From Leekyejoonella antrihumi (GTDB lineage Bacteria; Actinomycetota; Actinomycetes; Actinomycetales; Dermatophilaceae), in the NCBI RefSeq assembly GCF_007845645.1, contig NZ_VCQV01000006.1:119436-183435 (forward strand): a stretch of DNA of 64,000 nucleotides, given 5' to 3'. The notes beneath the pieces were generated by a model that had not been told where the DNA came from, ran no database searches, and was given only the letters and a program-made list of their open reading frames with translations. Both the position numbers and the translations under genes were made by a program. Below are positions 1 to 9,135 of this stretch, piece by piece (position 1 is the first letter of the stretch; the number at the start of each line of letters is the position of its first letter).

Positions 1-2
1 AC

Positions 3-1673
3 CCGGACAACGCCAACATCACGACGCCCGATGCCGTCCTGGTGACTCTCGACGCGACGACACTGGGCCGATCGCTGGGTCTGCTGGCCCAGGTGCTGCA
101 GACCGGGCTACCCGTCTGTGTCGTGCTCACCTTCACCGATGAGCTGGCCCGACGCGGCGGCACCCTCGACGTCCCGGCGCTGCAGCGGGCGCTTGGCGTG
201 CCGGTGGTCTCGGTGACCTGCGGGTCTCGCGTCGACCTCGGACAGCTGCAACGGCTGCTGGCCGACTCGGCGGACTGGCAGCGGCCCGTCATCGCGCCCC
301 CGACGGAGCCCACGGCCGCGCACGCCTGGGTCAAGTCGCTGACCCTGCGGGCCTGCTACACGGTGCCCGTGGCCGATCGACGCACGCAGCGCATCGACGC
401 AGTGCTGTTGCATCCCGTCTGGGGGACCCTGGTCTTCTTCGCGACGATGTTCGCGTTCTTCCAGATCATCTTTACGGTCGCCGCCCCGCTCCAGGACGGC
501 GTGCAGAGCGGATTCAGCTGGCTGGGCACACTGGTCGCCGATCATGTCTCCAACCCGTTGCTTGCCGGCTTCCTCGGCAATGCGCTCATCGGTGGGGTGG
601 GCAGCGTGCTCACCTTCGTGCCGCAGATCGCGCTGCTGTTCTTGATGATCTCGCTGCTGGAGGGGACCGGGTACCTCTCCCGGGCGGCATTCTTGATGGA
701 CCGGTTGATGGCACAGGTCGGCCTGGAGGGGCGGGCCTTCGTCGCGCTGCTGTCCTCCTTGGCCTGCGCCATCCCGGGAATCATGGCGACGCGCTCACTG
801 CCGTCCGCGAGGGACCGGTTCGCCACAATGATGAGCGCGCCGCTGATGACCTGCTCGGCCCGGTTGACGGTCTACGTGCTGCTGATCGGCATCCTGGTCA
901 ACCCCGACGCGAGCGTGGGGCCGTTCGGGGCACAGGGCGTGGTCATGTTCACGCTGTACCTCGTCGGCGCACTCTCGGCGATGGCCACGGCGTGGGTGTT
1001 CAAGGCGGTCAGCAGCCGCGGTGGGCCGGCGCTGCCGTTCTACATGGAGATGCCGTCCTACCGCCTGCCCCGTGCGCGGTCGATCGCCCTGTCGGTGTGG
1101 GACTCCTGCCGGGGCTTCCTGCGCAAGGTCGGGCGGATCATCCTGGTGGTGACCGTGGTGCTGTGGCTGCTGCTGAACCTGCCCATGCGGGGTGACGCAC
1201 AGCTGCGCTCGGCCGGCGTCAACCCGGCCGACAAGCCGGCGGCGGCGACGTCCTACGTGCTCGACCACAGCTACGCGGCCAACGTCGGGCACGCCGTCGA
1301 ACCGGCCTTCGAGCCACTGGGATTCGACTGGCGGATCAACATCGGAGTGCTGGCATCCCTGTCGGCGCGAGAGGTCTTCGTGGCCACGCTCGGGCAGGTG
1401 GCCGCAGCCGAGAACCCCGATCAGCCCACGAAGGTTCTGCAGCAGATGACATATACCGACGGGCCGCATCAGGGCAAGAAGCTGTTCACCCCGGCAACCA
1501 CCGCCGCCCTGCTGGTCTTCTTCCTCTACGCGCTGCAGTGCATGTCGACCATCGGGGTCATGCGCAGGGAGACCGGTGGCTGGCGATGGCCGGCCGTCGC
1601 CTTCGGCTACATGTTCGTCCTGGCCTGGACCATGGCACTGCTCACTCACGTCATCGTGGGGGCGCTGACGTGA
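3..1673 (+). CDS. feoB: Ferrous iron transporter FeoB, 5'-truncated by the window edge
   Basis: This is the C-terminal part (about 557 codons) of the GTP-dependent Fe(II) inner-membrane transporter. The reading frame is open to the first base, so the G domain begins outside the window; the visible start reads PDAVLVTLDATT, typical of the region before the G4 motif, and G4 appears as the variant LTFTDE. The membrane part follows, with the two Gate motifs carrying the conserved cysteines: SLACAIPGIMATR and LMTCSARLTVY. About eight hydrophobic segments are visible between residue 120 and the end. The last base of its final sense codon begins the next gene, an NFU protein, which is a common FeoB neighbour in actinomycetes. 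The GTG at 42 is internal and is not the start. FeoA, if present, lies upstream of the window. Confidence 0.95.
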   Translation, partial: PDNANITTPDAVLVTLDATTLGRSLGLLAQVLQTGLPVCVVLTFTDELARRGGTLDVPALQRALGVPVVSVTCGSRVDLGQLQRLLADSADWQRPVIAPPTEPTAAHAWVKSLTLRACYTVPVADRRTQRIDAVLLHPVWGTLVFFATMFAFFQIIFTVAAPLQDGVQSGFSWLGTLVADHVSNPLLAGFLGNALIGGVGSVLTFVPQIALLFLMISLLEGTGYLSRAAFLMDRLMAQVGLEGRAFVALLSSLACAIPGIMATRSLPSARDRFATMMSAPLMTCSARLTVYVLLIGILVNPDASVGPFGAQGVVMFTLYLVGALSAMATAWVFKAVSSRGGPALPFYMEMPSYRLPRARSIALSVWDSCRGFLRKVGRIILVVTVVLWLLLNLPMRGDAQLRSAGVNPADKPAAATSYVLDHSYAANVGHAVEPAFEPLGFDWRINIGVLASLSAREVFVATLGQVAAAENPDQPTKVLQQMTYTDGPHQGKKLFTPATTAALLVFFLYALQCMSTIGVMRRETGGWRWPAVAFGYMFVLAWTMALLTHVIVGALT

Positions 1674-2263
1674 ACCCGGCGCCGGTCCCCATGCACCCGG
1701 AGGCCACGCTCGACCCCGCGGTGATGCGCTGGATCATTCCGGCGGGGACGCTGCCGGTCGTGGGCGAGATCGCCGACGTGCCGGCGCCGCTGGGTGACCT
1801 GTGGTCCTCGGGCCGGATTGCCTCGATCACGGTGGAGACCCGAGCGGTCCTCATCGGCCTCCCGGGGGAGCGCAGCTGGGCGCTCGAGGGCGCCCAGGTA
1901 CGGGACGCCCTGGCGAGCGCCCTGCAGGAGCCGCACCGGTGGCAGTCCGTCGAGGTGGTGACCGAGGACGACATGTTGCGCGCCGCGCTCCAAGACGTCC
2001 TGAACGGCGGGGCCGGTGACTACATCCGCTCGCACGGGGGCGAGGTGGCCATCGTCGCTGCCCAGGACCGTCGGGCGCGGGTGCGGATGTCCGGTGCCTG
2101 CTCACACTGTCCGGCGGCCGGCTTCACCTTGCACTCTCGGCTCGAGTCGGAGCTGCGCGAAAGATTTCCCCAGCTCGTTGAGCTGTGCGCGGAGGAGGAC
2201 CCGGGCGGGTCCGGGCGCGCCCGCCGGCCCACCTGGCTCGCCTGGCATCGCGCCGGCTCCTGA
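1670..2263 (+). CDS. NifU-type (NFU domain) Fe-S cluster protein
   Basis: A 197-residue protein starting at a GTG that overlaps the feoB stop by four bases (GTGA), so translation is coupled. Residues 1-95 form a head domain I do not recognise; residues 105-175 match the NFU fold, with the CSHC cysteine pair that binds or passes on a [4Fe-4S] cluster, inside RMSGACSHCPAAG. NFU proteins are scaffolds or carriers delivering Fe-S clusters to apo-enzymes. The coupling to FeoB suggests a role in handling newly imported iron (inference). The tail after about residue 178 is Arg/Trp rich and probably disordered. Confidence 0.85.
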   Translation: MNPAPVPMHPEATLDPAVMRWIIPAGTLPVVGEIADVPAPLGDLWSSGRIASITVETRAVLIGLPGERSWALEGAQVRDALASALQEPHRWQSVEVVTEDDMLRAALQDVLNGGAGDYIRSHGGEVAIVAAQDRRARVRMSGACSHCPAAGFTLHSRLESELRERFPQLVELCAEEDPGGSGRARRPTWLAWHRAGS

Positions 2264-2295
2264 CCTGTCGATCCGGGGCGGTCGGCGCACCCGAT

Positions 2296-2324
2296 TTGGG
2301 CGCAATGGTGCGGGGCGGTAGGCT
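2296..2324 (+). promoter_or_regulatory. Sigma-A-type promoter of the infA-rplQ operon
   Basis: TTGGGC at 2296-2301 and TAGGCT at 2319-2324, with a 17-nt spacer, fit the housekeeping consensus. The predicted start near 2331 leaves a leader of about 180 nt before infA. No other similarly good pair was seen in the 2264-2508 gap, which holds no gene. Confidence 0.6.
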
Positions 2325-2508
2325 AGTGCTTCGGTTCACGAGCGTCTTGTGACGTCCGAGCATCTACTCCTCGCAGACCGGTCGGACCTCCACTTTATTT
2401 TGGGGTGTCCCACTCGGGGTGATGAGTCTGTGCCGGCGCGGGATCTGGCGAACCGAACCCAGGCGAAAGTCAACAGGACTTTGGCTGAATCAGCAGGTTG
2501 TGGAGGAT

Positions 2509-2730
<222 letters not shown>

Positions 2731-2795
2731 CGCAAGAGAACACCGCCCATCAGCTCCGCCCAGTGGGTGGGGCCCGACTTCAAGACAGTAGGCAG

Positions 2796-2909
2796 ATGAA
2801 GGTCCAGCCGAGCGTCAAGAAGATCTGCGACAAGTGCAAGGTGATCCGCCGTAACGGTCGGGTCATGGTGATCTGCGAGAACGCCCGCCACAAGCAGCGG
2901 CAGGGCTGA
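2796..2909 (+). CDS. rpmJ: 50S ribosomal protein L36
   Basis: A 37-residue protein, the exact standard length, beginning [15 protein letters not shown]. The zinc ligands of the C+ form are present: CDKC, a cysteine in VMVICENAR, and the following histidine. It belongs to the large subunit near the peptidyl-transferase region. It lies 65 bases after infA and 190 bases before rpsM. The Shine-Dalgarno is weak (GTAGGCAG). Confidence 0.95.
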   Translation: MKVQPSVKKICDKCKVIRRNGRVMVICENARHKQRQG

Positions 2910-3099
2910 GCACGCTCCACCAGCACGAATCGCGTCTTCCAACAGGCGCACAGATAGTCATCATCCGCAGCACCCGGCCCCTGGGCGACCAGGACGTCAC
3001 CTTCGGTTCGAAGGCCGAAGACCCGCAGGAGCCACTCCGGCTCGACACGGGACTGGTGCCTGCACCACACCTTCGAGAAGATTCAGGAGATTCGCCGCT

Positions 3100-3474
3100 A
3101 TGGCACGTCTGATCGGTGTCGACCTACCGCGCGAGAAGCGCGTCGAGGTCGCCCTTACGTACATCTTTGGGGTGGGTCGTACCCGCGCCCACGAGACGCT
3201 GGCTGCAACCGGCGTCAACCCGGACACCCGTGTCCGTGACCTCAGCGAGGAGGAGCTGGTCCAGCTCCGAGACCACCTGGAGGCCAGTTTCCGCCTCGAG
3301 GGTGACCTTCGCCGTGAGGTGGCCGCCGACATTCGCCGCAAGGTGGAGATCGGCTCTTACCAGGGTCTGCGCCACCGCCGAGGACTGCCCGTCCACGGCC
3401 AGCGCACCAAGACCAATGCGCGCACCCGCAAGGGCCCGAAGCGCACGGTCGCAGGCCGTAAGAAGGCCAAGTAG
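3100..3474 (+). CDS. rpsM: 30S ribosomal protein S13
   Basis: A 124-residue protein typical of bacterial S13. It begins [21 protein letters not shown], contains the helix-two-turn-helix region (residues 14-60) and ends in the basic tail with [20 protein letters not shown], which contacts 16S rRNA and the P-site tRNA. AGGAG lies just before the start. It is the third gene of the operon; 95 bases, including a perfect stem-loop, separate it from rpsK. Confidence 0.97.
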   Translation: MARLIGVDLPREKRVEVALTYIFGVGRTRAHETLAATGVNPDTRVRDLSEEELVQLRDHLEASFRLEGDLRREVAADIRRKVEIGSYQGLRHRRGLPVHGQRTKTNARTRKGPKRTVAGRKKAK

Positions 3475-3479
3475 TCCGC

Positions 3480-3499
3480 TGACCAGCAACCGCTGGTCA
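3480..3499 (+). other. Intercistronic stem-loop between rpsM and rpsK
   Basis: TGACCAGC and GCTGGTCA pair perfectly (8 bp) around an AACC loop. No T-run follows, so it reads more like an RNA-processing or stabilising hairpin than a terminator. Confidence 0.5.
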
Positions 3500-3569
3500 C
3501 TCTCGGTGATCCGACGAGCAGGCCGGATTGCACAACCTCATTCGCTGAGTTCAACAAGGAGTTACAGCT

Positions 3570-3974
3570 ATGCCTCCCAAGAGCCGGACGGCTGCGGGCG
3601 CCAAGAAGGTGCGTCGCAAGGAGAAGAAGAATATTGCGGCGGGCCACGCCTACATCCGCAGTACGTTCAACAACACCATCGTGTCCATCACCGACCCCAA
3701 TGGGGCGGTGATCGCGTGGGCCTCGGCCGGCCAGGTCGGCTTCAAGGGCTCGCGCAAGTCCACTCCGTATGCCGCACAGATGGCCGCTGAGGCTGCCGCG
3801 CGTCGTGCGATGGAGCACGGTATGCGCAAGGTCGATGTTTTCGTCAAGGGTCCGGGTTCGGGCCGCGAGACCGCCATTCGCTCGCTGGCCGCTGCCGGCC
3901 TCGAGGTCGGCGGTATCCAGGACGTCACGCCCCAGCCGCACAACGGTTGCCGTCAGCCCAAGCGCCGCAGCTGA
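3570..3974 (+). CDS. rpsK: 30S ribosomal protein S11
   Basis: A 134-residue protein of standard length. It begins [20 protein letters not shown] and has the conserved core motifs [29 protein letters not shown] and the C-terminal [13 protein letters not shown]11 sits on the 30S platform, binds the 690/790 loops of 16S rRNA and lines the mRNA exit path. AAGGAG precedes the ATG. It is followed after 34 bases by rpsD. Confidence 0.97.
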   Translation: MPPKSRTAAGAKKVRRKEKKNIAAGHAYIRSTFNNTIVSITDPNGAVIAWASAGQVGFKGSRKSTPYAAQMAAEAAARRAMEHGMRKVDVFVKGPGSGRETAIRSLAAAGLEVGGIQDVTPQPHNGCRQPKRRS

Positions 3975-4008
3975 CGCCTGACGACTTGCCCTAAGGAGAA
4001 CAGACACA

Positions 4009-4617
4009 ATGGCCCGTTACACCGGCCCCATCACCAAGAAGTCCCGTCGCCTGAAGACCGACCTGGTCGGCGGCGACAAGAACTTCGAGATGCGCCCCTT
4101 CCCGCCCGGCCAGCACGGCCGTGGCCGGATCCAGGAGAAGGAATACCTGTCCCAGCTGCAGGAGAAGCAGAAGGCTCGCTTCACCTACGGCGTCATGGAG
4201 AAGCAGTTCAGCCGCTACTACAAGGAGGCCGCCCGCCGGTCCGGTAAGACCGGCGCCGAGCTGCTGACCATCCTCGAGTCGCGTCTGGACAGCGTGGTCT
4301 ACCGCGCGGGCCTGGCCCGCACCCGCCGCGCCTCGCGCCAGATGGTGACCCACGGTCACTTCGAGGTCAACGGCCAGCGCGTCGACGTGCCGTCCTACCG
4401 CGTCTCGCAGTACGACATCATCACGGTCCGCGAGAAGTCCCGCGAGAAGTTCCCCATCCAGCTGGCACGGGAGACCTTCGGCGAGCGTCAGCCCCCGGCC
4501 TGGATGCACGTGAGCGACGGCACGCTGCAGATCCTCATCCACCAGCTGCCGACCCGTGAGCAGATCGACACGATCCTCACCGAGCAGCTCATCGTGGAGT
4601 ACTACTCCAAGAACTGA
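4009..4617 (+). CDS. rpsD: 30S ribosomal protein S4
   Basis: A 202-residue primary 16S rRNA-binding protein. The N-terminal helical domain starts MARYTGPITKKSRRLKTDL; the S4 RNA-binding domain (about residues 90-155) contains SRLDSVVYRAGLARTRRASRQ and GHFEVNGQRVDVPSYRV. It has no cysteines near the N-terminus, so it is the zinc-independent (C-) form. TAAGGAG precedes the start. In many bacteria S4 represses its own operon by binding the mRNA; no matching pseudoknot was identified here. Its stop codon lies inside a hairpin (see 4612-4642). Confidence 0.97.
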   Translation: MARYTGPITKKSRRLKTDLVGGDKNFEMRPFPPGQHGRGRIQEKEYLSQLQEKQKARFTYGVMEKQFSRYYKEAARRSGKTGAELLTILESRLDSVVYRAGLARTRRASRQMVTHGHFEVNGQRVDVPSYRVSQYDIITVREKSREKFPIQLARETFGERQPPAWMHVSDGTLQILIHQLPTREQIDTILTEQLIVEYYSKN

Positions 4618-4642
4618 TCCGCTCCTTCGTCGCGGATCGGTT
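4612..4642 (+). terminator. Terminator-like hairpin overlapping the rpsD stop
   Basis: AACTGATCCGC pairs with GCGGATCGGTT (11 bp including one G-U) around a 9-nt loop, followed by a pyrimidine-rich tract (CTTCTCGTCGATGTCTTTT). It may be an attenuator lowering readthrough from rpsD into rpoA. Since rpoA usually depends on this operon, full termination is unlikely. Confidence 0.45.
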
Positions 4643-4917
4643 CTTCTCGTCGATGTCTTTTGGGCCGACTCCTCGCGCGTCCCGTGGCGGTGCTCGCAAG
4701 TTCGCCTCGCCACGGGCCGCGGTCGTCGTCGGCCCGCCGGTCGGCTTCCAGCCTGGCTGGGGTGGTCTGGGCCCTCACCGGCCCGCACCACACACGCTGG
4801 TCGTATCGAGACCTCGTGAGCCGTACCAAAAACTGAAAATCGCCGGACGTCGACAGATGCGGCCGGCTGCTTCGCGAGGCGTCAAATAGCGGACGCCCGT
4901 GGGAAGGAAACGTAACC
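4618..4917. other. 300-base spacer between rpsD and rpoA without a recognisable gene
   Basis: Apart from the hairpin at its left edge and the rpoA Shine-Dalgarno (GGGAAGGAAA) at its right edge, I see no conserved coding frame. The length is unusual within this operon and leaves room for an internal promoter for rpoA-rplQ, but no convincing -35/-10 pair was found. Confidence 0.5.
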
Positions 4918-5940
4918 GTGCTTATCGCACAGCGCCCCATTCTCAGCGAGGACGTGGTCTCCGACTACCGCTCGCGGTTCGTCATCGAGCCGCTCGAGCC
5001 GGGATTCGGCTACACCCTCGGCAACTCCCTTCGTCGCACCCTGCTGTCGAGTATCCCCGGTGCCTCGGTCACCAGCATCCGGGTCGACGGCGTGCAGCAC
5101 GAGTTCTCCACGATCCCCGGTGTCAAGGAAGACGTCACCGAGATCATCCTGAACATCAAGCGTCTCGTGGTCTCCTCGGAGCACGACGAGCCGGTCGTGA
5201 TGTACCTGCGCAAGCAGGGCCCGGGTGCGGTCACCGCAGCCGACATCGCGCCGCCCGCCGGCGTCGAGGTGCACAACTCCGACCTGCAGCTCGCCACTCT
5301 CAACGAGAAGGGCAAGATCGAGATGGAGCTGACCGTCGAGCGCGGTCGCGGCTACGTCTCGTCGCAGCAGAACAAGTCCGCGGACAATGAGATCGGCCGG
5401 ATCCCGGTCGACTCCATCTACAGCCCGGTGCTGACCGTGACCTACAAGGTCGAGGCGACCCGTGTCGAGCAGCGCACCGACTTCGACAAGCTGATCGTCG
5501 ACGTCGAGACCAAGAGCTCGATGGCCCCGCGGGATGCGATGGCCTCCGCCGGCAAGACCCTGGTGGAGCTGTTCGGCCTGGCCCGTGAGCTCAATGTCGA
5601 GGCCGAGGGCATCGACATGGGTCCGTCGCAGGCCGACGCCGCAATGGCCGCCGACATGGCGCTGCCGATCGAGGACCTGGACCTGACCGTCCGCTCATAC
5701 AACTGCCTCAAGCGCGAGGGCATTCACACCGTGGGTGAGCTCGTCGGGCGCAGTGAGGCCGACCTGCTGGACATCCGCAACTTCGGTGCCAAGTCCATCG
5801 ATGAGGTCAAGGACAAGCTGGTCGAGATGGGCCTGCAGCTCAAGGACAGCCCACCCGGGTTCGACGCGAGCGCCATCGCCGACCGTTACGACGAGGACGA
5901 GGCCGGCGATGCCGGCTTTGCCGAGGACGAGCAGTACTGA
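4918..5940 (+). CDS. rpoA: DNA-directed RNA polymerase alpha subunit
   Basis: A 340-residue protein starting at GTG, directly after GGAAGGAAA. The N-terminal domain (about 1-230) contains [17 protein letters not shown], the dimerisation and assembly core. The C-terminal domain (about 250-315) contains the helix-hairpin-helix [22 protein letters not shown] and [14 protein letters not shown], which bind UP elements and activators. It ends in an acidic tail. Alpha dimerises to start core enzyme assembly. It is followed by rplQ after 59 bases containing a strong hairpin. Confidence 0.98.
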   Translation: MLIAQRPILSEDVVSDYRSRFVIEPLEPGFGYTLGNSLRRTLLSSIPGASVTSIRVDGVQHEFSTIPGVKEDVTEIILNIKRLVVSSEHDEPVVMYLRKQGPGAVTAADIAPPAGVEVHNSDLQLATLNEKGKIEMELTVERGRGYVSSQQNKSADNEIGRIPVDSIYSPVLTVTYKVEATRVEQRTDFDKLIVDVETKSSMAPRDAMASAGKTLVELFGLARELNVEAEGIDMGPSQADAAMAADMALPIEDLDLTVRSYNCLKREGIHTVGELVGRSEADLLDIRNFGAKSIDEVKDKLVEMGLQLKDSPPGFDASAIADRYDEDEAGDAGFAEDEQY

Positions 5941-5952
5941 GCCGCCTAGGGC

Positions 5953-5979
5953 AGCGCTCCTGACATTGTCGGGAGCGCT
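5953..5979 (+). other. Strong stem-loop between rpoA and rplQ
   Basis: AGCGCTCCTGAC pairs with GTCGGGAGCGCT (12 bp with one U-G) around a three-base ATT loop. No T-run follows and the rplQ Shine-Dalgarno (AAGGAG) lies 12 bases downstream, so a processing or translational-control role fits better than termination. Confidence 0.5.
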
Positions 5980-5999
5980 CCCTCGACCAAGGAGAAAGC

Positions 6000-6728
6000 A
6001 TGCCTACCCCAACCAAGGGCCCCCGCGTCGGTGGCGGCCCCGCGCACGAGCGGCTCATCCTGGGCAACCTGGCCCGGGCGCTGTTCGAGCACGACCGCAT
6101 CACGACCACCGAGGCCAAGGCCAAGCGGCTTCGTCCGCTCGCCGAGCGTCTGGTCACCTTCGCCAAGCGTGGCGACCTGCACGCCCGTCGCCGGGTGCTG
6201 ACGGTCGTTCACGACAAGGGTGTGGTGCACCGGCTGTTCACCGAGATCGCCCCCGACATGCAAGAGCGTGCGGGCGGCTACACCCGCATCACCAAGATTG
6301 CGCCGCGCAAGGGTGACAACGCACCCATGGCCGTGATCGAGCTGGTGCGCGAGCCGGTCAACGCGAAGCCGAAGCGTGCCGCCGTCGCCGAGGCGGAGGG
6401 CGTCACCAGGCGCGCCGTCAAGGAAGAGACCGCGGCGGCTGCCGAGGCCCCCGAGGCCGCCGACGGCGGGCACGGCGCGGACTCCGCGGCCCCGCTCGAG
6501 GGTGGCGCGTCGCCCGATGCGGAAAAGTTCACCGTCAAGGGCAACGCCGACTCGATGAAGTACCACGTGGCAGGGTCGCGCTGGTATGACTCGACCGTCG
6601 CCGAGGTCTGGTTCACCACCGCCGAGGCGGCCGCTGCTGCCGGCTTCGAGCCGGCCGGTGGCGAGGCCGCCCAGCAGGTCTCCGAGGACGCCGAGTCCGA
6701 CGACGAGCAGGGCTCGAACGACGCCTGA
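6000..6728 (+). CDS. rplQ: 50S ribosomal protein L17 with a C-terminal sunset-type extension
   Basis: A 242-residue protein, about twice the length of E. coli L17. Residues 1-118 are the ribosomal L17 fold ([40 protein letters not shown]). An Ala/Glu linker follows (about 125-178), then a compact module of about 45 residues with [20 protein letters not shown] and [17 protein letters not shown]. From memory this matches the small sunset domain that NCBI names in some actinobacterial L17s; its function is not established. The tail is acidic. It is the last gene of the operon, followed by a terminal hairpin. Confidence 0.93.
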   Translation: MPTPTKGPRVGGGPAHERLILGNLARALFEHDRITTTEAKAKRLRPLAERLVTFAKRGDLHARRRVLTVVHDKGVVHRLFTEIAPDMQERAGGYTRITKIAPRKGDNAPMAVIELVREPVNAKPKRAAVAEAEGVTRRAVKEETAAAAEAPEAADGGHGADSAAPLEGGASPDAEKFTVKGNADSMKYHVAGSRWYDSTVAEVWFTTAEAAAAAGFEPAGGEAAQQVSEDAESDDEQGSNDA

Positions 6729-6744
6729 TCCTGTCGCATCCCGA

Positions 6745-6778
6745 CGAGGGGCCCGGTGCATGTGCGCCGGGCCCCTCG
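6745..6778 (+). terminator. Terminal hairpin of the ribosomal operon
   Basis: CGAGGGGCCCGG pairs perfectly with CCGGGCCCCTCG (12 bp) around a 10-base loop, 17 bases after the rplQ stop. There is no clear T-run, as is common for actinobacterial terminators. Confidence 0.7.
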
Positions 6779-6790
6779 GCATACCCGCCG

Positions 6791-6856
6791 TGTGGAGTAG
6801 GTAACGCTCGAGTGGCGTAGAAATAGGTACTCCACTGGACGGATAGGTACTCCACT
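6791..6856. repeat. Cluster of GTGGAGTA-type direct and inverted repeats
   Basis: ATAGGTACTCCACT occurs at 6823-6836 and again at 6843-6856, exactly 20 bases apart. Approximate inverted copies lie at 6792-6803 (GTGGAGTAGGTA) and 6811-6819 (AGTGGCGTA). The block sits between the convergent rplQ and MFS genes. It may be a terminator region for the MFS gene or a small interspersed repeat; its function is unknown. Confidence 0.6.
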
Positions 6857-6892
6857 CCGCGGGTGTGGGGGGTGCGGTGGGGACCGAGCAGG

Positions 6893-8086
6893 TCAGCGGG
6901 TCCGGCGGTTGCCGAAGTGCTTGGCCAGTGGCAGGATCCCGAGCACGAGGATCATCGGCACCGCAAAGCCGTAGCGCAGCGAGTCGTTGCCGACGGCGCC
7001 GGTCATGACCGAACCGAGAATTGCGCCGAGATAGTTGAACTGGTTGAAGCGCGCAATCACCGCGTCGACCTTGGCCCGGACGGCGATGGGGTCGTCGCTG
7101 TCCACCGACTCGCGGGCGATCAGCGCCGCCGCCGAGTAGCTGAGGGGCGCGATCACGGCAATGCCCGTGCCGAGGATGAGGAAGCCGACCATGACGAGGG
7201 GCCACGCGGGGGCGAAGACCACGGTCGCTAGGCCGACGACGGCGATGAGCGTGCCGCCGCGGAGCAACGGGGCGGCCCCGAAGCGGGCGGTCAGCCCGTC
7301 ACCGAGGCCGCGCGCGGCAAGGGACGCCAGCAGGTAGGGCAGGGTCGCCACGGCAACGATCGCGTTGGACGCACCGAACGTCTTGTCCAGGTAGGTCGGG
7401 CCCCAGGTTGTCGTCGCTGTGTCGACCATGTAGAAGAGCACGATCGCGGCACCGACCAGGAGGATGCGCCGCCACGGGACCGGGGCGCCGTCGTCGCCGA
7501 TCGGCACGATGACCCCACCGACCTTCAGCAGTGGGGCCCCGAGTATCAGCAGCGGCAGCACGACGAGAATCGTTGCGCTGGCGCCGAGCGACAGGTCCTT
7601 GGTCGCCAGCGACACGAGGGTGCCGAGAATTCCGCCGAGGGTCCACGCGCCATGGAAGGTCGGCATGATCGGCCGGCCGTAGTCGTGCTCGAGCGCGACG
7701 CCCTGCATGTTCGTGCCGGCGTCGACCATTCCCAGGCCGAGCCCATAGACCGCCATCGCCAGGCCCAGCCCCCACAACGAGCCAGAGAGGCCGAGCACCG
7801 GCAGTGCGATGACGATCAGCACGAAGCCGACGCGCAGGCCGAGTGCACTACCACGGCGGGGAGCCAGCCACTCGGCGGACAATGAGCCGACACCGGCACA
7901 CAGCACGAGCATCAGCATGAGCCCGGAGAAGGCCAGCGGTGACAGACCGAACTTGTCCTGGATGGCCGGCAGCTTCGTGGTCAGCGCGATGAACACCATG
8001 CCCTGGACCAGGAATGCTCCGGCGATCGCCGCACGGGAGCGGCGTGCCTCTGGTGCGGGGGCGGCCAGGTGGGTGGTGCGGATCAC
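6893..8086 (-). CDS. MFS transporter
   Basis: A 397-residue integral membrane protein with about 12 hydrophobic segments in two halves separated by a short polar loop near VPIGDDGAPVPWRR. The N-terminal half has the MFS-type segment EWLAPRRGSALGLRVG. Overall it resembles the sugar/drug permeases related to YbjJ and fucose permease; the substrate cannot be inferred. The frame is open far upstream (to 8947) but that part is Arg/Pro-rich shadow sequence; the GTG giving VIRTTHLAAPAPEA at 8086 is the most plausible start because the first membrane helix begins about 20 residues later. It diverges from truA. Confidence 0.85.
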   Translation of the reverse strand: MIRTTHLAAPAPEARRSRAAIAGAFLVQGMVFIALTTKLPAIQDKFGLSPLAFSGLMLMLVLCAGVGSLSAEWLAPRRGSALGLRVGFVLIVIALPVLGLSGSLWGLGLAMAVYGLGLGMVDAGTNMQGVALEHDYGRPIMPTFHGAWTLGGILGTLVSLATKDLSLGASATILVVLPLLILGAPLLKVGGVIVPIGDDGAPVPWRRILLVGAAIVLFYMVDTATTTWGPTYLDKTFGASNAIVAVATLPYLLASLAARGLGDGLTARFGAAPLLRGGTLIAVVGLATVVFAPAWPLVMVGFLILGTGIAVIAPLSYSAAALIARESVDSDDPIAVRAKVDAVIARFNQFNYLGAILGSVMTGAVGNDSLRYGFAVPMILVLGILPLAKHFGNRRTR

Positions 8087-8268
8087 TCCGGCATCCTGGC
8101 ACGTCCGCAGCCGGCATGGGGACCAATTGGACGACCGTCCTAGTTCGTGCGCGCGGATCACCGCGTCCGTGACCGTCAGGGCAGGACCACCGTAAGGTTC
8201 ACGGGCGCGGGACGGACGCTGGGCGGGTGGCTGCGGGCCGCCTGGTCGGCGGGCGTTATCGTGCTCCT

Positions 8269-9123
8269 GTGCGACTCCGGATCGACTTCGCCTACGACGG
8301 CACCGACTTCTCCGGTTGGGCAGCCCAGCCCGGCCGGCGCACGGTCGAGCAGCTGCTGTCAGAGGGGCTGGGCACGATCCTGCGGCTGCCCCAGCCGCCC
8401 CGTGTGACCGTCGCCGGCCGCACCGACGCCGGGGTGCATGCGAACGGCGCGGTCTGCCATGTCGACGTGGACGACCAGGCGTATGCCGCGCTGCCGGGCC
8501 GGTCCGACCACACTGCCGACGAGGCGGCGCGCGCTCGACTGACCGGAGTGCTGCCGCGTGACATCGTGGTGCATCGGGTTGCGGTGGCACCCCCTGGGTT
8601 CGATGCACGGTTCTCAGCGGTGCGACGCCGCTATCGCTACCGGCTGCTCGATGACCCAGCGCTCGCGGATCCGCTGCGGCGTCGCGACACGGTGATCGTG
8701 CGGCGGGCGTTGGACGTCGAGCGGATGAACCTGGCCGCCCGAACACTGGTCGGCCTGAAGGACTTTGCGGCGTTCTGCAAGAAGCGCGACGGCGCCACCA
8801 CCGTGCGCACGCTGCTGGAGTACACCTGGCGGCGAATGGACGACGGGGTGGTGGAGGGGACAGTGGTCGCCGATGCGTTCTGCCACTCCATGGTGCGCGC
8901 CCTGGTCGGCGCGGTCGTCCCGGTGGGTGACGGGCGCAGACCCGCACAGTGGCCCGTGCAGGTGCTCACGGGCGCGCGGCGACATCCCGCCGTCACGGTG
9001 ATGCCACCGCACGGCCTGTCGCTCATGGAGGTGACCTACCCCCCGGACGACCAGCTGGCGGCTCGCGCGCACGAGTCCAGGACGGTGCGGACGCTCGGCG
9101 TGCCGCCGAATCCGCCCGGGTAG
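8269..9123 (+). CDS. truA: tRNA pseudouridine(38-40) synthase TruA
   Basis: A 284-residue enzyme that isomerises uridines 38-40 in the anticodon arm of tRNAs. The catalytic aspartate lies in GRTDAGVHANG (about residue 50), with YDGTDFSGWA near the start and the second-half motif LVGLKDFAAFCKK. The GTG giving VRLRIDFAYDG is chosen because family members start there; an ATG at 8227 would add 14 atypical residues. TruA is a frequent neighbour of rplQ in actinomycetes, here separated from it by the MFS gene. It converges with pxpC. Confidence 0.93.
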   Translation: MRLRIDFAYDGTDFSGWAAQPGRRTVEQLLSEGLGTILRLPQPPRVTVAGRTDAGVHANGAVCHVDVDDQAYAALPGRSDHTADEAARARLTGVLPRDIVVHRVAVAPPGFDARFSAVRRRYRYRLLDDPALADPLRRRDTVIVRRALDVERMNLAARTLVGLKDFAAFCKKRDGATTVRTLLEYTWRRMDDGVVEGTVVADAFCHSMVRALVGAVVPVGDGRRPAQWPVQVLTGARRHPAVTVMPPHGLSLMEVTYPPDDQLAARAHESRTVRTLGVPPNPPG

Positions 9124-9135
9124 GACTCGGGCTCG

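Noticed and set aside
2325..2508. Riboswitch in the infA leader
   Set aside because: The leader is long, but no known riboswitch core was recognised.
8087..8947. N-terminal extension of the MFS transporter frame by 287 residues
   Set aside because: The added part is Arg/Pro-rich, overlaps truA on the other strand and has no family resemblance; the membrane part starts just after 8086.
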